Shown piece after piece: positions 49,988-59,365 of a stretch of DNA of 64,000 nt. How positions within the stretch are numbered: the first letter of the stretch is position 1; each line of letters begins with the position of its first letter. Under the pieces are notes generated by a model, which had not been told where the DNA came from, made no database searches, and saw only the letters and a program-made list of their open reading frames with translations. Source of the DNA: Xanthobacter sp. NM-59 (lineage in GTDB: Bacteria; Pseudomonadota; Alphaproteobacteria; Rhizobiales; Xanthobacteraceae); contig NZ_JACBFQ010000002.1 in NCBI RefSeq assembly GCF_021401125.1, positions 1 through 64,000 on the forward strand. The letters are read 5' to 3'. A program made the position numbers and the translations under genes.

Positions 49988-50012
49988 CCCCCGCGGCAGC
50001 TCGCGACACGTG

Positions 50013-50036
50013 ACGGCCGGGCCAACGCCCGGCCGT
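50013..50036 (+). terminator. Hairpin terminator after sbp
   Basis: Perfect 10-bp stem ACGGCCGGGC / GCCCGGCCGT with a CAAC loop, 26 bases after the stop. The T-run is short (TT), so termination may be partial. Confidence 0.6.
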
Positions 50037-50156
50037 TCGCGTCTTAGGGGGTGGGATCTGGCACAACGCGACAACCAGCCTGTCGCACTTCCTCCAGCCC
50101 CTGTTCCGCAAGGCCAGAAAGCGCAAGCGGAAGCATTGAGCAAAGCGTTGGGAAAT

Positions 50157-50170
50157 TTGATGTATCTCAA
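50157..50170. promoter_or_regulatory. FNR/FixK-type box before the ferredoxin gene
   Basis: TTGATGTATCTCAA matches TTGA-N6-TCAA, the core of FNR/FixK boxes. It sits in a larger perfect 8-bp inverted repeat (AAATTTGA 50153-50160, TCAAATTT 50167-50174). The gene start is 67 bases downstream, a good distance for activation from about -40. This suggests oxygen-controlled expression. Confidence 0.6.
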
Positions 50171-50237
50171 ATTTTAGATCCAGCGGCACGGATTTTGAAT
50201 GGCTCCAGGCTCCGCGTCCTCAATCCAAAGAGCCGCC

Positions 50238-50594
50238 ATGTCCGATGTTGCCGAAAGCGTTGAAGCCCTGGAGATTCCCCAGGTCTACACGCACCATGTC
50301 TTCTGCTGCTTCACCCAGCGCCCGCCGCAGCATCCGCGCGGCTCCTGCGGCGCCAATGGCGCCCAGCCGCTGTGGGACCGCCTGGGCAAGAAGCTGGAGG
50401 CCTCCGGCCGGCGCGACATCGCCATGACCGCCTCGGGCTGCCTGAGCTTCTGCTCGGCGGGGCCCATCATGGTCGTCTATCCCCAGGGGATCTGGTACAC
50501 GCCCAAGACCCCCGAGGACATCGACGAGATCGTCGAATCCCACCTGCTGGGCGGCAAGCCCGTGGAGCGGCTCATCATCGTCCCGCGCATCTAG
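50238..50594 (+). CDS. Thioredoxin-fold 2Fe-2S ferredoxin
   Basis: 118 residues from the ATG at 50238. Four ligand cysteines of the thioredoxin-like ferredoxin family are visible: Cys24 (or 23) and Cys37, then Cys68 and Cys72 in GCLSFCSAGP (C-x12-C, C-x3-C). Conserved ending: PIMVVYPQGIWYTPKTPEDIDEIVESHL. This family includes Shethna-type proteins that protect nitrogenase in Azotobacter and ferredoxins of hydrogenase systems. The FNR/FixK-like box upstream would fit a low-oxygen role. Confidence 0.88.
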   Translation: MSDVAESVEALEIPQVYTHHVFCCFTQRPPQHPRGSCGANGAQPLWDRLGKKLEASGRRDIAMTASGCLSFCSAGPIMVVYPQGIWYTPKTPEDIDEIVESHLLGGKPVERLIIVPRI

Positions 50595-50596
50595 AA

Positions 50597-50645
50597 CGCT
50601 TCCGAGCGAAGGGGGCGCCGGTACGCGTGAATGAAACGCGTACAA
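50597..50645. repeat. Dispersed intergenic repeat, copy 2
   Basis: CGCTTCCGAGCGAAGGGGGC continuing to GCGTGAATGAAACGCGTA; matches 41201-41249 at about three quarters of positions. It starts right after the ferredoxin stop. Confidence 0.6.
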
Positions 50646-50654
50646 ACAAAAACA

Positions 50655-50691
50655 GACGGCTTCAGTGCCACCCGGAAAAGCTGAAGCCGTC
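50655..50691. terminator. Long hairpin, possible terminator of the ferredoxin gene
   Basis: Perfect 11-bp stem GACGGCTTCAG / CTGAAGCCGTC with a 15-base loop. The T-run lies on the minus-strand side (TGTTTTTGTTTG), so it looks like a terminator read leftward, although no leftward gene precedes it; on the plus strand it may still end the ferredoxin transcript. Confidence 0.5.
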
Positions 50692-50980
50692 CGGCCGCCA
50701 AGCCCGCCACGGCCGCTCAGCAGGCCCCCGGCCCGGCGCTGCAGAGCCGACGAAAAACCGCGCCGCGACAACCCGCGCGCGTGTCGACGCATATCATACC
50801 CCCGCCCATCCCCCTTGCCAGCACCCGCCGCCTGCGGCACACGAAGAGCGCCGCGGGTGCCGGCCGGCCGAAAGGCGCAAAGCCGCATCCCGGTTCCAGG
50901 GCTCAGGCCCAAACTGATCTGAGGAGACCGCCCCGATCCGCCGGCTCGGCGGGGGACGGGCCTCTTGCGGGGATCGCTCC

Positions 50981-52222
50981 ATGTCGTCGTCCATCTCGCC
51001 TCTCGCGCCCCAGTTCGTGCCCCAGCTTCTGCCCGTGCCCGGCGTGGTCTTCACCACGGCGGCAGCGGGCATCCGCTATCAGGGGCGCACCGACGTGCTG
51101 CTCATGTCGTTCGTGCCGGGCACCACGGTGGCCGGCGTCACCACCCGTTCCCTGTGCCCCTCGGCGCCGGTGGAGTGGTGCCGCGACCTGCTGAAGAAGG
51201 GCAAGGCGCGCGCGCTGGTGGTGAATTCGGGCAATGCCAACGCCTTCACCGGCAAGCTGGGCCGCGAGGCCACCAAGCTCACCGCGGAAATCGCGGCGGT
51301 GAAGCTGGGCTGCAAGACCAATGAGGTGTTCCTGGCGTCCACCGGCGTCATCGGCGAGCCGCTGGACGCCACCAAGTTCGAGCCCGCCTTGACCGAGGCC
51401 GCCGGCCGGCTGGTGGACTTCCCCTGGATGGACGCCGCCCGCGCCATCATGACCACCGACACCTTCCCCAAGCTGGCCACCGCCGAGGTGCTGCTGGATG
51501 ACGTGCCGGTGCGCATCAACGGCATCGCCAAGGGCGCCGGCATGATCGCGCCGGACATGGCCACCATGCTCTCTTTCGTCTTCACCGACGCGCCCATCGC
51601 CGCCGACGTGCTGCAGAAGCTGCTGTCCAAGGGCGTGAAGGACAGCTTCAACGCGGTCACGGTGGATGGCGACACCTCCACCTCCGACACCCTGCTTCTG
51701 TTCGCCACCGGCATGGCGGAGGAGCGCGGTGCGCCGCGCATCAAGGATATCGACGATCCGCGCCTGAAGGCCTTCCGCCGCGCCTTGTTCGACCTCTTGG
51801 GCGACTTGGCCGAGCAGGTGGCCCGCGATGGCGAAGGCGCCCGCAAGCTGCTGCGGGTGCAGGTGAATGGCGCCGTCTCCAAGAAGTCGGCGCGGCGCAT
51901 CGCCATGTCCATCGCCAATTCGCCTTTGGTGAAGACCGCGGTGGCCGGCGAGGACGCCAATTGGGGCCGCGTGGTGATGGCCGTGGGCAAGGCCGGCGAG
52001 CCCGCCGAGCGCGACCTGCTCACCATCTCCTTCGGCGACAACCGTGTTGCCCATGAGGGCGCGCGCGACCCCGATTATGACGAGGCCGTGGTCTCGCAAT
52101 ACATGAAGAATCCGGTGATCGACCTCACCGTGGACATCGGCCTCGGCCGTGGCTCCGACCGGGTTCTCACTTGCGACCTCACCAAGGAATATGTCGCCAT
52201 CAACGGGGACTATCGCTCGTGA
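50981..52222 (+). CDS. argJ: Ornithine acetyltransferase (ArgJ)
   Basis: 413 residues. ArgJ moves the acetyl group of N-acetylornithine to glutamate, closing the cyclic arginine pathway. The precursor cleaves itself before the nucleophile Thr195 in [14 protein letters not shown]. Other conserved blocks are [12 protein letters not shown] and [16 protein letters not shown]. The stop overlaps the GTG of the Nudix gene, so both are made together. Confidence 0.96.
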   Translation: MSSSISPLAPQFVPQLLPVPGVVFTTAAAGIRYQGRTDVLLMSFVPGTTVAGVTTRSLCPSAPVEWCRDLLKKGKARALVVNSGNANAFTGKLGREATKLTAEIAAVKLGCKTNEVFLASTGVIGEPLDATKFEPALTEAAGRLVDFPWMDAARAIMTTDTFPKLATAEVLLDDVPVRINGIAKGAGMIAPDMATMLSFVFTDAPIAADVLQKLLSKGVKDSFNAVTVDGDTSTSDTLLLFATGMAEERGAPRIKDIDDPRLKAFRRALFDLLGDLAEQVARDGEGARKLLRVQVNGAVSKKSARRIAMSIANSPLVKTAVAGEDANWGRVVMAVGKAGEPAERDLLTISFGDNRVAHEGARDPDYDEAVVSQYMKNPVIDLTVDIGLGRGSDRVLTCDLTKEYVAINGDYRS

Positions 52223-52623
52223 AGATCACCCTGGTGGTGGCCTGCGCCCTCATCGACGCCGACAACCGGGTGCTGGTGGCCCAGCGCCCGGAGGGCAAGT
52301 CGCTGGCGGGCCTGTGGGAGTTTCCCGGCGGCAAGATCGAACCCGGCGAGCGGCCCGAGCAGACGCTCATCCGCGAGCTGGACGAAGAGCTCGGCATCAC
52401 GGTGAAGGAGGCCTGCCTTGCCCCTCTCACCTTCGCCAGCCACTCCTATCCGGATTTCCACCTGCTGATGCCCCTGTGGATCTGCCGGCGCTGGGAAGGC
52501 CCGGTGCTGCGCAAGGAGCACCAGGACCTCAAATGGGTGCGCCCCGGCAAGCTGCGCGAGCTGGCCATGCCCCCGGCCGACGAGCCGCTGATTCCGCCGC
52601 TCATCGATCTGCTGGGGCCCTGA
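52219..52623 (+). CDS. mutT: Nudix hydrolase MutT (8-oxo-dGTP cleaning)
   Basis: 134 residues from the GTG at 52219, overlapping the argJ stop. The complete Nudix box [24 protein letters not shown] gives the metal-binding glutamates. The start ([38 protein letters not shown]) matches MutT, which removes oxidised guanine nucleotides. Coupling of argJ to mutT is common in alphaproteobacteria. Confidence 0.93.
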   Translation: MKITLVVACALIDADNRVLVAQRPEGKSLAGLWEFPGGKIEPGERPEQTLIRELDEELGITVKEACLAPLTFASHSYPDFHLLMPLWICRRWEGPVLRKEHQDLKWVRPGKLRELAMPPADEPLIPPLIDLLGP

Positions 52624-53077
52624 AGCGTCTCCTTCGCCGGAGGCAGATCCCGCAGGACGGAAACGGGGAAGCGCAGCCTCCGGGCATGGAGCCCGCGCTG
52701 CCGCCCCGACACCGCCGCCCCCTCCGGCAGGCGGGATTGGCGACCGGCGAGGAAGAGGTATCATACGCAAGAGTGCGCTCCTCTCCGACGCGCGCCCTTC
52801 CCCGCTTGCGGAGGAGGGTTGGGGGCAAGGATGCGGGAAGTCCGAAATGCTGCACCGGGGCGAAAGGCACAGCCTCAAACGGCCATCGCTCCTCTGGGGC
52901 CCCCCTTCGACCCAGCTCGCACCGCCCCATCCCTCACCTACACGCGGGAGATGAAGGGCACCGGCCGCCGCGCCGTTGCCGCGTGAATGTCGGTTGATCC
53001 GGGCATTCGAGCATCCCACACCATGAAGACGCCCCCGCCGCGGGCGAGCCGCCCGCCACGAACCTGCCGAGCCTGAC
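52624..53077. other. Gene-free interval with a possible dispersed repeat
   Basis: 454 bases. The part 52770-52950 begins CTCTCC...CCCCGCTTGCGGAGGAGGGTTGGGGG and ends ...CCGCCCCATCCCTCACC...CGGGAG, an imperfect long inverted arrangement of the kind seen in repeated intergenic elements of alphaproteobacteria. No gene is supported on either strand. Confidence 0.4.
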
Positions 53078-53947
53078 ATGCCGCCCGCCACCGCCACCCG
53101 CATCGGTCTTGTCGCTATCGCACTGTGGGCGACGCTGGCGCTGTTCACGGCCGCCACCGGGCAGGTGCCCGCCTTCCTGCTTACCGCCCTCACCTTCGGC
53201 ATTGGCGGGCTGGTGGGGCTGGGGGCGGCCATCGCCGGGCCAGGGCTGAAGGTGCTGGCGCAGCGGCCCATGGCCTATGTGCACGGGGTGGGCGGGCTGT
53301 TCGGCTACCACTTCCTGTACTTCGCGGCGCTGAAGCTGGCGCCGCCGGCGGAAGCGGGCCTCATCAATTATCTCTGGCCGCTGCTCATCGTGCTGCTCTC
53401 GGCTACCCTGCCCGGGGGCGGCCTCACCCGAGCCCATGTGCTGGGAGCCGTCATGGGCTTCGCCGGAACGGTGGTGCTGCTGGTGGGCAAAGGCGGCTTC
53501 TCCGGCATCGAGGCGCGCTTTGTGCCGGGCTATCTGGCGGCGTTCGCCTGCGCCTTCATCTGGGCCATCTATTCGGTGGCCTCCCGCCGGTTCGCCGACG
53601 TACCTACCCACGCGGTGGCGGGCTTCTGCCTGGTCACTGCGCTGCTGGCCGGCCTGTGCCACCTGGCGTGGGAGGAAACCATCTGGCCGGCCGACGCGCT
53701 GCAATGGGGCGCGGTGATCGCCCTCGGCGTGGGGCCGGTGGGCCTTGCCTTCTATGCCTGGGACATCGGCATGAAGAAGGGGGATGTGCAGCTTCTCGGG
53801 GTCGCCTCCTATGCGGCGCCGGTGCTCTCCACCCTGCTGCTGGTGGCGGGCGGCTTTGCCGCGCCCACCGCCTCGCTCGCGCTCGCCTGCGCGCTCATCG
53901 TGGGGGGCGCGGTGGTGGCGACGCGCCGGCGCCGGAAGGCAAGCTGA
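53078..53947 (+). CDS. DMT-superfamily (EamA) exporter, YddG-like
   Basis: 289 residues with about ten membrane helices and two EamA repeats (first PAEAGLINYLWPLLIVLLSATLPGG, second GVGPVGLAFYAWDIGMKKGDVQLLGVASYAAPVLSTLLLV). The overall pattern resembles YddG, an exporter of aromatic amino acids. Substrate unproven. It stands alone between mutT and leuB. Confidence 0.85.
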   Translation: MPPATATRIGLVAIALWATLALFTAATGQVPAFLLTALTFGIGGLVGLGAAIAGPGLKVLAQRPMAYVHGVGGLFGYHFLYFAALKLAPPAEAGLINYLWPLLIVLLSATLPGGGLTRAHVLGAVMGFAGTVVLLVGKGGFSGIEARFVPGYLAAFACAFIWAIYSVASRRFADVPTHAVAGFCLVTALLAGLCHLAWEETIWPADALQWGAVIALGVGPVGLAFYAWDIGMKKGDVQLLGVASYAAPVLSTLLLVAGGFAAPTASLALACALIVGGAVVATRRRRKAS

Positions 53948-54124
53948 TTGTCCGCGCGCCATCGCCCGCCCCATGGGGAGCCGCCCGGCCCGGCGACGCC
54001 TTGCGCTCCCACCGCTAAAGTCCTAGCACTCCGGCCGGTTCTCCCCGGGCGAAGAGCCGCCGCGGCGCCCTGGCGCGTCCGGTTTCCGGCGTCTCTCGCC
54101 TGCAACAGCTGAAGGAAACATCCC

Positions 54125-55237
54125 ATGGCCACCCACAAGCTTCTCCTTCTCGCCGGCGACGGCATCGGCCCCGAGGTGATGGCCGAGGTGAAGCGCGTCA
54201 TCGCCTGGCTGGAGCGCGAAGGCCTCGCCTCGTTCGCCATCGAGGAAGACTTGGTGGGCGGCAGCGCCTATGACGCCCACAAGGTGGCCATCACCGACGC
54301 CGCCATGGATCGCGCCAAGGCGGCGGACGCGGTGCTGCTCGCGGCCGTGGGCGGCCCCAAGTGGGCCAATGTTCCCTATGAGGCGCGCCCTGAAGCCGGC
54401 CTGCTGCGCCTGCGCAAGGATCTCGGCCTGTTCGCCAATCTGCGCCCGGCCATCTGCTATCCGGCGCTCGCCGACGCCTCCTCGCTGAAGCGCGACGTGG
54501 TCGAAGGCCTCGACATCCTGATTGTGCGCGAGCTGACCGGCGGCGTCTATTTCGGCGAGCCCAAGACCATCACCGATCTCGGTAACGGCCAGAAGCGCGC
54601 CATCGACACCCAGGTCTATGACACCTACGAAATCGACCGCATCGCCCGCGTCGCCTTCGACCTCGCCCGCACCCGCCGCAACAAGGTGACTTCCTCGGAG
54701 AAGCACAATGTGATGCGCACCGGCGTGCTGTGGAAGGAAGTGGTCACAAAGGTGCACGACGCCGATTACAAGGACGTGGAGCTGGAGCACAACCTGGCCG
54801 ATTCGCTCGCCATGCAGCTGGTGCGCTGGCCCAAGCAGTTCGACGTGATCGTCACCGACAACCTGTTCGGCGACGTGCTGTCGGACATCGCCGCCATGCT
54901 CACCGGTTCGCTGGGCATGCTGCCCTCCGCCTCCCTGGGCGCGGTGGACGCCGCCACCGGCAAGCGCTCGGCCATGTATGAGCCGGTGCATGGCTCGGCC
55001 CCCGACATCGCCGGCAAGGGTATCGCCAACCCCATCGCCATGATCGGCTCGCTGGCCATGGCGATGCGCTACTCCTTCAACCAGGGCGATGTGGCCGACC
55101 GGATCGAGGCCGCCATTTCCGGCGTGCTCGACGCCGGCAAGCGCACCGCCGATATCCGCACCCCGGGCGCCGACGTGATCTCCACCCAGGGCATGGGCGA
55201 AGCCATCATCGCCGAGCTGGACGCCGCCCGCGCCTGA
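54125..55237 (+). CDS. leuB: 3-isopropylmalate dehydrogenase
   Basis: 370 residues. Third step of leucine synthesis, oxidative decarboxylation with NAD. Motifs: [20 protein letters not shown], substrate arginines in [16 protein letters not shown] and [13 protein letters not shown], the metal/substrate block [30 protein letters not shown], and NAD block [36 protein letters not shown] precedes the ATG. A hairpin terminator follows. Confidence 0.96.
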   Translation: MATHKLLLLAGDGIGPEVMAEVKRVIAWLEREGLASFAIEEDLVGGSAYDAHKVAITDAAMDRAKAADAVLLAAVGGPKWANVPYEARPEAGLLRLRKDLGLFANLRPAICYPALADASSLKRDVVEGLDILIVRELTGGVYFGEPKTITDLGNGQKRAIDTQVYDTYEIDRIARVAFDLARTRRNKVTSSEKHNVMRTGVLWKEVVTKVHDADYKDVELEHNLADSLAMQLVRWPKQFDVIVTDNLFGDVLSDIAAMLTGSLGMLPSASLGAVDAATGKRSAMYEPVHGSAPDIAGKGIANPIAMIGSLAMAMRYSFNQGDVADRIEAAISGVLDAGKRTADIRTPGADVISTQGMGEAIIAELDAARA

Positions 55238-55247
55238 TCGCCGCTTC

Positions 55248-55283
55248 GCGTGGCGGGCCGCCTGCGTGCCCGCCACGCCCTTT
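55248..55283 (+). terminator. Terminator of leuB
   Basis: Perfect 11-bp stem GCGTGGCGGGC (55248-55258) / GCCCGCCACGC (55268-55278), then CCTTT, 10 bases after the stop. Confidence 0.75.
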
Positions 55284-55368
55284 CCCGCCCATGGCGCGCG
55301 CCTTACACTGACCGGGTTTCAGATGCGGTTCGCCGCTTATGTTTCTGGTCTTTGTCGAAGGAGCCGTC

Positions 55369-55788
55369 ATGGCCCGTTCCCTTACCGCGTTTCTGCGCCG
55401 CGCCGATGTGCCCGCGCGCGATGCCCTGCAGCCGGCGCTCGACGCGCTGAAGCTCAAGCTTACCCTTGATGACGGCTATGTGCCGCTGAAGTCCTCCGGC
55501 TACCTGCCCTGCACCCTGGACGGGGAGGATGCCGGCTTCACCATCCGCTTCCATGATGTGGATGCCGACCTTGAGGCCCTGCCGAACCTGAAAGCCGCCT
55601 TGGACGGCCGGGACGTGGCCGTGGACTTCAAATGGAGCGGCGACGTCCGGGAAAAGGTCAGTGCCCTGGGCGTATGCGCCGCCCTGGCGAAAAGCTTCAA
55701 CGCGCTGGTGCATGATTCTTCGGAAGACAAGCTACTCACCGCCACCGCCCTCGTCTCCCAGGCCCGCGAGGAACTGGAAGCCATGTGA
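55369..55788 (+). CDS. Protein of unknown function, 139 residues
   Basis: ATG 55369 has GAAGGAG in front; the frame extends ten codons upstream without a ribosome site. I do not recognise the family. It appears to be a small soluble alpha/beta protein: AFLRRADVPARDALQPALDALKLKLTLDDGY, a beta part with GEDAGFTIRFHDVDADLEAL, then a helical C-terminus (ALGVCAALAKSFNALVHD). No signal peptide, no membrane segment. It has its own transcription unit between leuB's terminator and the one shared with the parvulin gene. Confidence 0.75.
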   Translation: MARSLTAFLRRADVPARDALQPALDALKLKLTLDDGYVPLKSSGYLPCTLDGEDAGFTIRFHDVDADLEALPNLKAALDGRDVAVDFKWSGDVREKVSALGVCAALAKSFNALVHDSSEDKLLTATALVSQAREELEAM

Positions 55789-55875
55789 CGCATGCGGAAG
55801 GCGGGAGCAGTCCCGCTTTCCCAAACCCCGGCGCGTGAGCGAACCAAGCCCCAACTTCGCGGGGCGCGACCCCAA

Positions 55876-55903
55876 ACAAAAAGAGGCGCCGAAGCGCCTC
55901 TTT
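55876..55903. terminator. Bidirectional terminator
   Basis: Stem AAAGAGGCGC (55880-55889) / GCGCCTCTTT (55894-55903) with a CGAA loop; A-run on one side and T-run on the other, between two convergent genes. Confidence 0.85.
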
Positions 55904-55918
55904 CCGGTGAGCGGGAGC

Positions 55919-56839
55919 TCAGTTCTTCGCCGGAGCGGCGGGCGCCGGGGTAGCCGCCGGAGCGGGCGTGCCGGCGGCGGGGGCCGCCTTGTCCACCTTG
56001 GCCTCGCTGCGCAGCTTGGTGACGAGATCGGCCTGGGCCTTGCGGGTCAGATACTGCTCAAGCTGCGGCTCCACCTGCTCATAGGTGGGCACCGGCTTGG
56101 TGCGCTTGTCCTCGATCTTGATGACGTGCCAGCCAAACTGGCTCTTCACCGGATCGGAAACCTGCCCCTTGTCGAGCTTGAAGGCGGCGTCGGCGAACTC
56201 CGGCACCATCTGGTCCTTCGTGAAATAGCCGAGGTCGCCGCCATCGTCGGCGCCATCCTTGGAATATTCCTTGGCGAGCTTGGCGAAGTCCTCGCCGGCC
56301 TTGGCCTTCTTGGCGATTTCCTTGGCCTTGGCCTCGTCATCCACAAGAATATGGCGGGCGTGGACCTCCTCCTCGGCGGAAGAAGACTTCACGAACTCGT
56401 CATAGGTCTTGTGCTTCAGCTCGTCGGACAGCGCCTTCTTGGCCTCCTGGGTCATCAGCGCTTCCATGAGGGCCTTGGCGCGCAGATAATCCAGGCGCTC
56501 CTTGAAGGCCGGGGTCTGGTCCAGCTTCTGCGCCTCGGCGGCCTGGGCCAGCAGCGTCATGTCCGTCAGGAAGGAGAGCACATAGTCCTGGCGCGCCGGG
56601 CCCTGGATCTGGGGCGGCAGGCCGGGGCCAATATCCTCAGCGGCGATCGCCACTTCGCTGGCGCGGATAGGCGTGCCATTGACAGTCACCAGGACCGGGT
56701 CGGCATCCGCCTTCGCGGCCGGAGCCGGGGCAGCCGCCGGAGCCGCCGACTGGGCGAAAACCGGACCGGAAAGGGAAACGAAAGCGACGGACGAGGCAAG
56801 GGCAGCCGCAAGGGCCGCGGTGTGGACGGAACGCTTCAT
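55919..56839 (-). CDS. Periplasmic parvulin-type peptidyl-prolyl isomerase
   Basis: 306 residues from the ATG at 56839; an upstream in-frame start would precede the signal peptide. Signal (LAAALASSVAFVSLSGPVFAQ), Ala/Pro linker, a SurA-like helical N-domain, the rotamase domain with VHARHILVDDEAKAKEIAKK, DGGDLGYFTKDQMVPEFADAAFKL and FGWHVIKIED, then an Ala/Pro-rich tail. It should help outer-membrane and periplasmic proteins fold. It is related to SurA/PrsA and alphaproteobacterial homologues. Confidence 0.9.
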   Translation of the reverse strand: MKRSVHTAALAAALASSVAFVSLSGPVFAQSAAPAAAPAPAAKADADPVLVTVNGTPIRASEVAIAAEDIGPGLPPQIQGPARQDYVLSFLTDMTLLAQAAEAQKLDQTPAFKERLDYLRAKALMEALMTQEAKKALSDELKHKTYDEFVKSSSAEEEVHARHILVDDEAKAKEIAKKAKAGEDFAKLAKEYSKDGADDGGDLGYFTKDQMVPEFADAAFKLDKGQVSDPVKSQFGWHVIKIEDKRTKPVPTYEQVEPQLEQYLTRKAQADLVTKLRSEAKVDKAAPAAGTPAPAATPAPAAPAKN

Positions 56840-57103
56840 GGGTCCGGTTTCCTCGGGGATTGGGGTGCACCCCATAACGGCGCGCACCCTTGCTCAGCTC
56901 TCCTTGACTGGCAAGTGGGCATTGTTGAGGCGCCTCCTTGAAGGATGCGTGACCACAAAGCCTCTCGCCGGGGGCTTCCGCTCCGGCTCAAGAGCCTGTA
57001 TAAGGCGCGCCTTCAGATAAGAAGAGGTTTCGCAGAGGCTCGCGCGAACCGCCGCAGTGGGCGAGACCTGTCTTAGGATGTCTCGTCTTCAGGAGTTTGG
57101 ACA

Positions 57104-57289
57104 ATGGCCGTCCCCAAGAGAAAAACCTCGCCGTCCCGCCGCGGCATGCGCCGCTCGGCCGACGCGCTGAAGCAGCCCACGTATGTGGAAGACAAGGATT
57201 CCGGCGAGCTGCGCCGTCCCCACCACATCGACCTCAAGACCGGCATGTACAAGGGCCGGCAGATCCTGAAGCCCAAGGCGGAAGCCTGA
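57104..57289 (+). CDS. rpmF: Ribosomal protein L32
   Basis: 61 residues. [20 protein letters not shown] is the L32 signature. No cysteines, so it is the zinc-free form usual in alphaproteobacteria. It diverges from the parvulin gene with 264 bases between. Confidence 0.97.
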   Translation: MAVPKRKTSPSRRGMRRSADALKQPTYVEDKDSGELRRPHHIDLKTGMYKGRQILKPKAEA

Positions 57290-57962
57290 GCTTAAGAGGT
57301 CTGATACCGCAGGTCCGGCGGCCGCCTGAACAGAGCCGCCGCCGAACCTTCCTGCGGTCTTGAGCCCGGCATGCCCGCGGACCTTCCGTGGGCATGCGAA
57401 AAATTCCCTATGTGGCGCCCCGGCGCCGTCAGAAGGCGCCGACAGCGCAGCGCACCACACCATCGCAGAGAATCGGCTTCCGAGCTCGCATGGTTGGACA
57501 TGGTGCCCCCTGTCGCCCATCGCCCCCCTAAATTCCGCTCCGCACACCGGCCTGCTCCGTCGGGCGGCGCCATTGCTCATTCCGCGGCCACGCTGCAGCC
57601 AACGCGCACGGGATCGGCTGGGTTAAGGCGTGAGTGCGACCGCATCCGCCCCACCCGAGCGGCATCGACCGCGGGCCATGGCGTGCCGCCGGCCTCCCAA
57701 GACATCTTGCCCCCAGCCCAGGGGCTCTCCTGCCGCCCGCCCAACGCGGCTGGCCAAACGCCTCGCAAGCGGACCGGAGCATGCGCGGCCGGGCGGAACA
57801 CGGCCTTCCCTTCCGGTGAAGACGTCCCATCGACGAAAGAAGAATTCCCGAGCGTCCCGCGGCAACCGAACGGTGACATTCGGCGGGGCAATGTGCCTGT
57901 CGATTCAAGCCTCGCGCGATGCGTGCGCACACGCATCGCCGCTCCTGCCCAAAGGAAGTCCC
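57290..57962. other. Gene-free interval after rpmF
   Basis: 673 bases, the longest gap. It begins with two hairpins: ACCGCAGG / CCTGCGGT around 57307-57360, and GCATGCCC (57369-57376) / GGGCATGC (57390-57397). These probably end the rpmF transcript. The remaining 560 bases have open frames in several registers only because of high GC; none has a ribosome site plus sensible protein. Confidence 0.5.
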
Positions 57963-58367
57963 ATGCTGACGCCGGTGCCGCTGCTGATCATCCCTTTGGC
58001 GCTGTTCAACATCGTCGCGTTTCTCACGCCCAGCCTCGACTGGAGCTCGCCCCTTGCCCTCATCTCCATGCTCTCGGGCGCACAGTGGAAGATCACGCTG
58101 GCGGAAGCCTTCATCGCCGTGTGCCTGCTCTTCCTCTTTTTCGAAATCCTGAAGTCCACCCGCATCAGCTCCCGCTCGCTCGTGGACCACATGCTTTCAA
58201 TCCTGCTGTTCGTGGTGAGCTTGGCGGAATTCCTGCTGGTGCCGCAGGCGGGCAAGTCCGTCTTCGCCTTGCTGCTGTGCGTGATGCTGCTGGACGTGGT
58301 GGCCGGCTTCTCGGTGTCCATCCGCGTGGCACAGCGCGACTTCGCCGTGCGCCCCGACGCGAGCTGA
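57963..58367 (+). CDS. Small membrane protein, four helices
   Basis: 134 residues; AAAGGAAG before the ATG. Four hydrophobic helices: LLIIPLALFNIVAFL, ITLAEAFIAVCLLFLFFEIL, MLSILLFVVSLAEFLLV and FALLLCVMLLDVVAGFSVS. The pattern KSTRISSRSLVDHMLS between helices two and three is charged. I know it only as a conserved hypothetical membrane protein; function unknown. Confidence 0.8.
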   Translation: MLTPVPLLIIPLALFNIVAFLTPSLDWSSPLALISMLSGAQWKITLAEAFIAVCLLFLFFEILKSTRISSRSLVDHMLSILLFVVSLAEFLLVPQAGKSVFALLLCVMLLDVVAGFSVSIRVAQRDFAVRPDAS

Positions 58368-58505
58368 CGCGAATCGCCGAAGCCTGCCCAGCGGCACGGC
58401 GCACGCCGGAGCTGCTCTGCAGCCTTTCAGCGGATGCGGGGGAACACCAAACGGCGGCCGGAGCCCACGCCCAGCCGCAGCGTTTCCTGCAGGCGTTCCC
58501 GGGCC

Positions 58506-58548
58506 AAAAACACAAACGGCCCATTCCGCGACAGACGGAATGGGCCGT
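58506..58548 (-). terminator. Terminator of phaR
   Basis: Perfect 13-bp stem (58536-58548 with 58516-58528) followed on the minus strand by TTTGTGTTTTTGG, 59 bases after the phaR stop. Confidence 0.88.
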
Positions 58549-58606
58549 GAGGAAAAGAATCAGGCGAAGGCCAGAAGCCCCCGCTGCCGCGCGGCAGAAT
58601 GCGCCC

Positions 58607-59365
58607 TCAGTTATTGCCGCCGAAGCCACCATTGGAGTCGCTGTCGTCCGGCCCAGGCTGCGACGGAGTGACATCCGGCGAAGGCTGCGGCGCCGAATAC
58701 GGCTCGCTGGGAACCGGCGGGACCACCGGCGGCGCCGGAGGCTCGGCCGGGCGCTGGGAGAGCTGCGCCAGCTTCGCCTGCATTTCCGCCATCTGCTGCT
58801 TCAGCGCGTCAAGCTCGCCCGGCCCGCCGGGAGCGGCGGCCGGCATGCCCGGCGCCGGAGGCGCGCCCGCGGGCGATTCGACAGCCCCGCCCTCACCCTC
58901 TTCCCCCTCTTCGGTCTTGGGGAAGGGCAAGAACATGTGGAAAGCGCGCTCGAACATTTCCATGTTGCGCCGCACATGATCGTCGAGGCCGGAGAAGCCG
59001 CCGCCGGTCAACGTCTTGGTGACGTGATCGCGAAACTTCTCCTGATCCTTGGTGAAGCTGTCGATGGAAGCTTCGAGATAGCGCGGCACCAGCATCTGCA
59101 TGCTGTCGCCGTAGAAACGGATGATCTGGCGCAGGAAGGCGATGGGGAGAAGGTTCTGCCCCTTATTCTCCTGCTCGAAGATGATCTGCGTCAGGACCGA
59201 ATGAGTAATATCGTCGCCGTTCTTGGCGTCATAGACGATGAAATCCTCGCCGTCCTTCACCATGTTGGCGAGGTCTTCAAGCGTCACATAGGTGCTCGTG
59301 CCCGTGTTATACAGGCGACGGTTGGCGTATTTCTTGATGGTGACTGGCTCTTGTGATTTTGCCAT
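58607..59365 (-). CDS. phaR: PhaR, polyhydroxyalkanoate synthesis regulator
   Basis: 252 residues from the ATG at 59365. The N-terminal DNA-binding domain shows the family signature IKKYANRRLYNTGTSTYVTLEDLANMV, followed by the PHB-binding region (LTQIIFEQENKGQNLLPIAFLRQIIRFYG). The last 110 residues are Pro/Gly/Glu-rich and low-complexity. PhaR binds DNA and free PHB; when polymer appears, it leaves the promoter and phasin genes are expressed. It diverges from phaA. Confidence 0.95.
   Translation of the reverse strand: MAKSQEPVTIKKYANRRLYNTGTSTYVTLEDLANMVKDGEDFIVYDAKNGDDITHSVLTQIIFEQENKGQNLLPIAFLRQIIRFYGDSMQMLVPRYLEASIDSFTKDQEKFRDHVTKTLTGGGFSGLDDHVRRNMEMFERAFHMFLPFPKTEEGEEGEGGAVESPAGAPPAPGMPAAAPGGPGELDALKQQMAEMQAKLAQLSQRPAEPPAPPVVPPVPSEPYSAPQPSPDVTPSQPGPDDSDSNGGFGGNN

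Larger units (their letters stand above)
50595..50980. other. Gene-free interval before argJ
   Basis: 386 bases. It contains the dispersed repeat (50597-50645) and a long hairpin (50655-50691). The rest is GC-rich with no supported gene. The argJ promoter is presumably within the last 150 bases but is not recognisable. Confidence 0.6.

Noticed and set aside
52624-53077. Possible small genes in the gap after mutT
   Set aside because: Frames lack ribosome sites, and their products have no recognisable order or composition.
57371-59356. Long plus-strand open frame covering the gap after rpmF and the antisense of phaR
   Set aside because: It overlaps the small membrane protein gene and phaR, has Arg/Ala/His-biased composition and no ribosome site; shadow of GC-rich DNA.
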